Of a stretch of DNA of 18,141 bases, positions 13,497 through 18,141 are shown in pieces. Source of the stretch: UBA1723 sp045642085 (GTDB taxonomy: Bacteria; Bacteroidota; Bacteroidia; Bacteroidales; Paludibacteraceae); NCBI GenBank assembly GCA_045642085.1, contig JAZUIF010000039.1:1-18141 (forward strand), written 5' to 3'. Within the stretch, counting starts at the first letter, position 1. The number at the start of each line of letters is the position of its first letter. The notes under the pieces were generated by a model. It had not been told where the DNA came from. It did not search any database and worked only from the letters and a program-made list of their open reading frames with translations. Position numbers and translations under genes: made by a program.

Positions 13497-14447
13497 ATGG
13501 ATATTTCTGTAGTCGTACCATTGTACAATGAGGAGGAATCGCTTGGCGAATTGTACGCGTGGATTAAGCGAGTGATGACAGAGCATAATTATAGCTATGA
13601 GGTGATCTTCTGTAATGACGGAAGCACTGATAAATCATGGCAGATTATTGAGGATTTGGCTGCTTCAGACAGCAATGTGCATGGAATCAAATTCCGTCGC
13701 AACCATGGAAAGAGTGCTGCTCTATATTGTGGATTTGAGCAGGCTCAGGGCGACGTTGTGATCACTATGGACGCAGATTTGCAGGATTCTCCAGACGAGA
13801 TTCCTGAGCTTTACAAGATGATTAAGGAAGATGGTTATGATCTAGTCTCTGGTTGGAAGAAGAAACGTTATGATTCCAAGCTAGCGAAGAATCTACCATC
13901 CAAGCTATTCAATGCCACTACACGAATGATCTCAGGTATCAAGCTTCATGATTTCAATTGTGGATTGAAGGCATATAATTGTCAGGTGATCAAGAGTATT
14001 GAGGTTTATGGTGAGATGCATCGTTATATCCCATATTTGGCTAAGAACGCCGGATTCAAGAAGATAGGAGAGAAGGTTGTTCAGCATCAGGCAAGAAAGT
14101 ATGGTGAGACAAAATTCGGATTGAACCGTTTCTTCAACGGATATCTAGATTTGCTTTCATTGTGGTTTATCTCTACATTCGGAGGCAAGCCAATGCATTT
14201 CTTCGGATTTGTAGGAAGTATCATGTTCTTGATCGGATTCATTTCAGCTGCATATGTCGGAGCTTCAAAATTGATTCATATGTATAATGGAACATTGGAT
14301 CCACTTGTGACAACAAGCCCATATTTCTACATTGCCTTGACAATGATGATTATCGGAACTCAGTTGTTCTTGACTGGATTCTTGGGCGAGTTGGTAGCAC
14401 GTAATTCAAGTGAGAGAAATAACTATAAGATTGAAAAAGTAATTTAA
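13497..14447 (+). CDS. Family 2 glycosyltransferase with C-terminal membrane helices (DPM1/GtrB/ArnC-like)
   Basis: The 316-residue protein has an N-terminal GT-A domain: VVVPLYNEEESL (5-16), the nucleotide-binding NDGSTD (40-45), and the metal-binding DAD at 92-94 within TMDADLQD. KSAALYCGF (72-80) and the HDFNCGLKAY segment (151-160) are typical of the polyprenyl-phosphate glycosyltransferase group. Two transmembrane helices (about 233-258 and 276-299) follow. The architecture fits transfer of a sugar from a nucleotide donor to polyprenyl phosphate at the inner membrane, as in GtrB, ArnC or dolichyl-phosphate mannose synthase. Donor and end product cannot be told; no O-antigen or lipid A modification cluster is adjacent. 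It sits between a DUF4199 gene and a small anchored protein, with gaps of 14 and 6 bp. Confidence 0.93.
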   Translation: MDISVVVPLYNEEESLGELYAWIKRVMTEHNYSYEVIFCNDGSTDKSWQIIEDLAASDSNVHGIKFRRNHGKSAALYCGFEQAQGDVVITMDADLQDSPDEIPELYKMIKEDGYDLVSGWKKKRYDSKLAKNLPSKLFNATTRMISGIKLHDFNCGLKAYNCQVIKSIEVYGEMHRYIPYLAKNAGFKKIGEKVVQHQARKYGETKFGLNRFFNGYLDLLSLWFISTFGGKPMHFFGFVGSIMFLIGFISAAYVGASKLIHMYNGTLDPLVTTSPYFYIALTMMIIGTQLFLTGFLGELVARNSSERNNYKIEKVI

Positions 14448-14453
14448 TTGAAT

Positions 14454-14975
14454 ATGGATATTATTCTTGATATATTGAAATTTTCTGTAAGTGGAATTTT
14501 AGTGTTTGTTGCCACTTACTTTGTATTGAAAAATTTGCTTGACAACAGAGAGAAAGAGAGAAGACACCAGGTGAGAATCGAGACAGGTAAAATCCTTACT
14601 CCGATCAAGCTTACAGCTTACGAGCGTTTGGTGTTGTTCTTGGAGCGTATCAAGCCAGAGAGTATGGTGGTGAGAATCCAGTACCCATCTATGAAAGCAA
14701 GTGATCTTCACCTAATGTATATCCAGCAGGTGCGTGAAGAGTTTGAACATAATGTATCTCAGCAGATTTATGTGTCAGAAGACCTTTGGCGTTTTGTCAT
14801 CGCTGCGAAGGAGTCTCTTTTGCAATTCGTAAACACATGTTCGGAATCTGTTCCTAACGATGTCCCTGCTGTTGAGTTGTCGAAGATTCTTATTGAGAAA
14901 TACAACGAGACAGAGAATCCGCCAATCGACATTGCTTTGGTAGTGTTGAAGAACGAAATCAAAACTTTGGCATAA
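14454..14975 (+). CDS. Small membrane-anchored protein of unknown function (Bacteroidetes-conserved type)
   Basis: The 173-residue product has one N-terminal transmembrane helix (about 5-26, ILDILKFSVSGILVFVATYFVL), a basic stretch after it (LDNREKERRHQVR), and a helical soluble domain. The domain contains LTAYERLVLFLERIKPESMVVRIQ (about 50-73), LHLMYIQQVREEFEHNVSQQIYVSEDLWRFV and a C-terminal ALVVLKNEIKTLA. I have seen this pattern (anchor, then AYERL-LFLERI, then EFEHN-QQIY) in uncharacterised Bacteroidetes proteins but cannot name a function. The start is ATG 14454; a TTG two codons earlier is possible but unnecessary. Its stop codon overlaps the start of the nitroreductase gene by one base (TAATG), indicating translational coupling. 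Confidence 0.8.
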   Translation: MDIILDILKFSVSGILVFVATYFVLKNLLDNREKERRHQVRIETGKILTPIKLTAYERLVLFLERIKPESMVVRIQYPSMKASDLHLMYIQQVREEFEHNVSQQIYVSEDLWRFVIAAKESLLQFVNTCSESVPNDVPAVELSKILIEKYNETENPPIDIALVVLKNEIKTLA

Positions 14976-15493
14976 TGACTCTACTTGAATTAGCCAGCAA
15001 ACGAGTTTCTTGTCGTGCTTACGACACTGCGCGCTCAATTGAGAAAGAAGTGCTTGACGAAGTGTTTGAAATCGCACGTTTGGCTCCATCTGCTTGCAAC
15101 AAACAGCCATGGAGATTGGTGGTTGTGAAGAGCAAAGGCAAGTTGACTGAACTAGCTGAGTCGTACGACCGCGATTGGTTCAAGACTGCACCAATGGTTT
15201 TGGCTGTTGTTGCTGACCACACAGAGTCGTGGCATAGAGCAGATGGTAAGGATCACGCTGATGTTGATGCGTCAATTTTTGTTGAGCATCTTTGTTTGGC
15301 TGCAGCAGAGAAAGGCTTAGGCACATGCTGGGTTTGCAATTTCAAACCAGAGGTGGCAAACAAAGTGTTGGGCATAGATGGAGTAGAGAAGGAGTTGGTT
15401 GCGTTGGTGCCAATCGGTTATCCTGCCGACAATTCTGTATTTGCCAAGGCCAAAGTGAGAAAAGATATCTCTGAGATAGTTTCAGAAATTTAA
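14975..15493 (+). CDS. Nitroreductase-family FMN oxidoreductase
   Basis: The 172-residue product is a compact member of the FMN-dependent nitroreductase family; natural substrates are usually unknown and may include quinones, flavins or nitro compounds. Visible features are the N-terminal FMN-phosphate motif ASKRVSCRAYD (about 7-17), the SACNKQPWRLVVV segment (about 39-51), the HADVDASIFVEHLCLAAAEKGLGTCWV helix region (about 93-119), and a C-terminal ALVPIGYPAD followed by the basic AKAKVRKDISEIV. It is shorter than the classic NfsB enzymes and resembles the small p-nitrobenzoate-reductase-like subgroup common in anaerobes. It overlaps the preceding gene by one base. Confidence 0.92.
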   Translation: MTLLELASKRVSCRAYDTARSIEKEVLDEVFEIARLAPSACNKQPWRLVVVKSKGKLTELAESYDRDWFKTAPMVLAVVADHTESWHRADGKDHADVDASIFVEHLCLAAAEKGLGTCWVCNFKPEVANKVLGIDGVEKELVALVPIGYPADNSVFAKAKVRKDISEIVSEI

Positions 15494-15542
15494 GAAATTG
15501 ATTACGATGCACAAAACGAATCAATACACTGTGGAGACGAGC

Positions 15543-15576
15543 GGACGTGCGTCTCATTCCTTAGGTGGACGTGCGT
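15543..15576. repeat. Two direct copies of GGACGTGCGT
   Basis: The 10-bp sequence occurs exactly at 15543-15552 and 15567-15576, a 24-bp period (about two helical turns), ending two bases before the preferred start codon at 15579. This could be an operator or an incidental repeat. Confidence 0.5.
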
Positions 15577-15578
15577 GT

Positions 15579-16064
15579 ATGTCTATATTCAAACGAGTGA
15601 TGGGAGCGATTGCTTCTGTCGCTTTGTTGTTGTCTCTTACTATGTGTGAGACGGATTACTGCAATGAGAACATGTTTGTTGTCGGCACATTAAGAGTTTA
15701 TTTCAAGCAGTCGAAACAGCAGATAGGTGTCATCTTGTCTACCAGAAATGCGGTTGGAGATACTTTGGGATATGTAAGCCAAACAAGTGGATCGTATGCT
15801 AATTTTTCATTGAATCCAGAATCTGACACTTCTAGATTCTATATTATGACTTCGGATTCGATAGTGCTTAGTAAATTTGCGATTGTACATACCAACAGAT
15901 GTGAGTATGTGAATGCTGAATGTGGAGTTCGTACCTTAAGCACTATTGATACAGTTTTGATTGAGGATGGAGTTGAAGGAGACTCCGTTTCTATATTAAT
16001 GAAAGATGTTGATGAAAACTACGACAATGGAAATATTGAGATATTCTTGGCTGGTTTTGAGTAG
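15579..16064 (+). CDS. DUF6452-like lipoprotein
   Basis: The 161-residue product from ATG 15579 is a predicted lipoprotein: basic MSIFKRVMG, hydrophobic core, then lipobox SLTMC with the lipidated cysteine near residue 23. A cysteine pair follows closely (CETDYC). The mature domain is beta-rich (LRVYFKQSKQQIGVILS; SRFYIMTSDSIVLSKFAIVH) with another cysteine pair (NRCEYVNAECG). The pattern and the overlap with a DUF6048-type gene match the DUF6452 lipoproteins of Bacteroidales, whose function is unknown. An upstream ATG at 15507 (or TTG 15498) keeps the frame open but would place 24 or more polar residues before the signal sequence, so 15579 is preferred. It overlaps the next gene by about 53 bp. 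Confidence 0.78.
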   Translation: MSIFKRVMGAIASVALLLSLTMCETDYCNENMFVVGTLRVYFKQSKQQIGVILSTRNAVGDTLGYVSQTSGSYANFSLNPESDTSRFYIMTSDSIVLSKFAIVHTNRCEYVNAECGVRTLSTIDTVLIEDGVEGDSVSILMKDVDENYDNGNIEIFLAGFE

Positions 16065-16770
16065 CCTCTTCATCACATCTGTTTTCGCACAGAAGAATAA
16101 TGCGGAGCAGGAGACTAGTGATGACTGGAATTTGACTACATCCAAAACTTTCTATGGCGTTTCTGTCTATACAGATATAGCAGGACCGATCACGTCTATG
16201 TTTAATGAAAACAAAATGGATTTCAGTTTCGGTGTAGATGCTGATATCTGCCACACTATTTATCCTACATTTGAAGCAGGTTATTCAAAATACGATGGCA
16301 CTGACTCTTATAATTATGGATTGACTCAGGCATCTGGTTATTCTTATACTTGCAATGGCTCATATTACAAAATAGGAGCCAACTTCAATTTCTTGAATGA
16401 TGGACGAGGAAAGAAAGTAATACCTTTACTATATATCGGAGCAAAATTTGCATTCTCACCATCTCACTTCGATATTGAGAATGTTAGATTCAGAAATGAG
16501 TATTGGGATATCGACAGATCATTGTCAGTTTCTGGAAAGAGTCTATGTCGATGGGCTGAGTTTTCTGTCGGATTACGTTACCCAATAGCCAAATTCTTCA
16601 CTATGGGAGTGGAAGGTAAATTACGTGAGTTTGGAGGGGCGAAAACCAAAACTATTACGATGCCTGACGGCTTCAATCTAGATGTCAATCAAAGTTATTC
16701 ACCAGGATATGGAAATATGAATGGAAGCAAATGGGGCGTAAAATATACGCTTGGCTATTTCTTCCATTGA
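16012..16770 (+). CDS. DUF6048-like outer-membrane beta-barrel protein
   Basis: From ATG 16012 the product is 252 residues: a signal peptide (MKTTTMEILRYSWLVLSSLFITSVFA, cleavage before QKNN), then alternating beta segments typical of small outer-membrane barrels: FYGVSVYTDIAGPITSMF, FSFGVDADICHTIYPTFEAGY, SYYKIGANFNFL, PLLYIGAKFAFSP, AEFSVGLRYPIAKFFTMGVEGKLR. The terminal KWGVKYTLGYFFH ends in a strand with an aromatic next to last, as barrel proteins often do. In-frame ATGs also exist at 16006 and 16027. The 5' end overlaps the DUF6452-like gene by 53 bp, so the lipoprotein and barrel are likely made together and may form an envelope pair. That partnership is inference. The gene ends 28 bp from the convergent PAP2 gene; no terminator hairpin was seen between them. 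Confidence 0.8.
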   Translation: MKTTTMEILRYSWLVLSSLFITSVFAQKNNAEQETSDDWNLTTSKTFYGVSVYTDIAGPITSMFNENKMDFSFGVDADICHTIYPTFEAGYSKYDGTDSYNYGLTQASGYSYTCNGSYYKIGANFNFLNDGRGKKVIPLLYIGAKFAFSPSHFDIENVRFRNEYWDIDRSLSVSGKSLCRWAEFSVGLRYPIAKFFTMGVEGKLREFGGAKTKTITMPDGFNLDVNQSYSPGYGNMNGSKWGVKYTLGYFFH

Positions 16771-16798
16771 TGAAAGTCGCAGATTTAGATAATCGTTT

Positions 16799-18049
16799 TT
16801 ATTTCTCCTTGAATCTGTAGGCAAATCTTGCACCTAATTCTATAGTCTGGATTACCTGATCCTGCACACTGCTATGTGGCGACAAAGCATTCCACCCTGA
16901 GAAGAAATTCACTTCGAAGTTTGGAGTCGTCATTGCTCCTACTGAAAGTCCGGCTGTGATACAAGCTCCGAAATTTGCTGGACAAGTGAAATATTCATTG
17001 GCGATTTTATTATAGTAGTTTGCACCTGCCAAAACTCTAGGACCGATATACAGATGTTTATAGATGCTCCAATATGAGTATAATCCAGCCTGACACATTG
17101 ACAATGTGAATGAACCATAATTGTTAGCGTCGTCTTCATGTGAATAATAGACACTTGATGCACTTAATCTACCTCCGACTCCAAGATGATGGTTCCAAAA
17201 CCAAGCACCCTCTAATCCGGTAGTACTTCCTGTGGAGGTCATGAATGAATGATTTGATGTCGGCTTATATTTAGTGAGAGGAAACTGGAAGCCTACATAG
17301 AAGCCCAAGAAAGAAGGATTCCATGGCTCATAGTTAATCCAATGGTCGATCACCTCAGTCCTTGCTTTATCTCGTTTGAAAATACAATCGCTTATCCAAT
17401 ATCCGAATTCTGTCGACATAATACCGATTCCTGCACCAGCCAACACATCGCTCATCCAATGACGATTGTTTGCCATACGCATAAGGCCAGTGGCAGTGGC
17501 AGTGGCGTATGCACCCATACCAATCCACGGACTGTAGTGGCCGTACTCTTTGTTTAGCATTGTGGCAGTCATGAAAGCAGTGGCTGTGTGTCCTGAAGGG
17601 AAACTATTTTTTGAACTGCCGTCCGGGCGACGAAGCTTAGCTGTATATTTTATTCCATTCACAGCAGCTGCCATGATTGCGACAGAGAAAGCGTCCGCAG
17701 TCATCATCTCTCCCCATTTGCTACGACTTTCCACTCCAAAAGCCTTCAGTCCAAACATTACAGCGGCAGGAAGATACTGAGTGTAATTATCGATTTCACT
17801 ATGGAATCTTGGCATGAAACTGTTGCGCAACTCCCTGAATTTTTTGTTATGCTCCATTTCGATAATGCCGCCGACAAAAAGAGGAACACCCACGTGAGTG
17901 CATTCCAATAGTCTGGAGTAGGGGTATTTGATCAGAGTTGAATCCGTCCTAATATATGTAGAGTCGCTTTTTTCTGATGCTGAAGTCGACATAGTAGATA
18001 AGAATATCGACGTCGCACAGCAAATAGCGAACAAATTGAATCCTTTCAT
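16799..18049 (-). CDS. PAP2-family phosphatase fused to a C-terminal beta-barrel-like region
   Basis: The 416-residue product starts with a signal peptide (about 1-25, ending STSAS). The middle part (about 90-222) is a type 2 phosphatidic acid phosphatase domain with all three signature motifs: K134-x6-R141-P142; P151-S152-G153-H154; and R191-x5-H197-x3-D201. The catalytic histidines of motifs 2 and 3 are therefore present. Such enzymes remove phosphate from lipids such as phosphatidic acid, undecaprenyl pyrophosphate or lipid A. From about 248 to 416 the sequence becomes beta-rich with aromatic/glycine alternation (FLGFYVGFQFPLTKY; HHLGVGGRLSASSVYYS; HLYIGPRVLAGANYYNK; IELGARFAYRF), like an outer-membrane barrel ending in an aromatic strand. 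This suggests action at the outer membrane, possibly in lipid A dephosphorylation or phospholipid turnover. The substrate is not known. Confidence 0.9.
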   Translation of the reverse strand: MKGFNLFAICCATSIFLSTMSTSASEKSDSTYIRTDSTLIKYPYSRLLECTHVGVPLFVGGIIEMEHNKKFRELRNSFMPRFHSEIDNYTQYLPAAVMFGLKAFGVESRSKWGEMMTADAFSVAIMAAAVNGIKYTAKLRRPDGSSKNSFPSGHTATAFMTATMLNKEYGHYSPWIGMGAYATATATGLMRMANNRHWMSDVLAGAGIGIMSTEFGYWISDCIFKRDKARTEVIDHWINYEPWNPSFLGFYVGFQFPLTKYKPTSNHSFMTSTGSTTGLEGAWFWNHHLGVGGRLSASSVYYSHEDDANNYGSFTLSMCQAGLYSYWSIYKHLYIGPRVLAGANYYNKIANEYFTCPANFGACITAGLSVGAMTTPNFEVNFFSGWNALSPHSSVQDQVIQTIELGARFAYRFKEK

Positions 18050-18141
18050 TTCAGTATTTCTTACTTTTCGTACAAACTTAATGTTTTTTCTGTAGAAAGA
18101 GACAGATGTTATATGACTTTTTTGACATTTTATTAGAATTT

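Overview
The window is bacterial chromosomal DNA from a member of the Bacteroidota, most likely a Bacteroidales (Prevotella/Bacteroides-type) organism. The evidence is: promoters of the TTTG-N19/20-TAnnTTTG type and few clear Shine-Dalgarno sequences; a xylanase with a type IX secretion (T9SS) C-terminal sorting tail; a FISUMP-type lipoprotein; a GldM-like protein; and gene orders I associate with Bacteroidales (TPR gene next to ribH; DUF4199 gene next to a glycosyltransferase; DUF6452/DUF6048 pair). No rRNA, tRNA, transposase, integrase or CRISPR array was recognised.

Layout. (1) 1-3644, minus strand: pheT, yebC and the start of pfp (PPi-dependent phosphofructokinase, running off the left edge) form one housekeeping run. 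(2) 3758-6774, plus strand: a good promoter precedes a membrane-anchored TPR protein. A hairpin terminator follows, then ribH. Next come a small CDF-like membrane protein without recognisable metal ligands, a Fur-family regulator overlapping it, and a TRIC/UPF0126 channel-like protein overlapping the regulator. (3) 6775-9126, AT-rich accessory-looking stretch: a small secreted protein with its own promoter; a gene split by an apparent single-base frameshift that encodes a membrane anchor plus two domains resembling the periplasmic Ig-like domains of GldM/PorM; and 900 bp without a recognised protein gene. That gap holds a candidate minus-strand structured RNA of about 440 nt with promoter, a dense set of hairpins and a terminator. 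Three same-orientation copies of a roughly 30-bp repeat (core CCAAGGCGTT) lie at 7425, 8419 and 8602. (4) 9065-11617, minus strand: a FISUMP-domain lipoprotein and a secreted GH10 xylanase, probably one xylan-related transcription unit ending in a strong terminator. (5) 11713-16770, plus strand: nucleoid-associated protein, DUF4199 membrane protein, GT2 glycosyltransferase, small anchored protein, nitroreductase, DUF6452-like lipoprotein and DUF6048-like outer-membrane protein, tightly packed or overlapping. (6) 16799-18049, minus strand, convergent: a PAP2 phosphatase fused to a beta-barrel-like C-terminal region.

The part least explained by known families is 7400-8820: the repeat, the candidate ncRNA and the small GldM-like gene. 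I could not match the RNA to tmRNA, RNase P, 6S or a riboswitch by eye. Its identity as an RNA is inferred from promoter, hairpin and terminator signals only.
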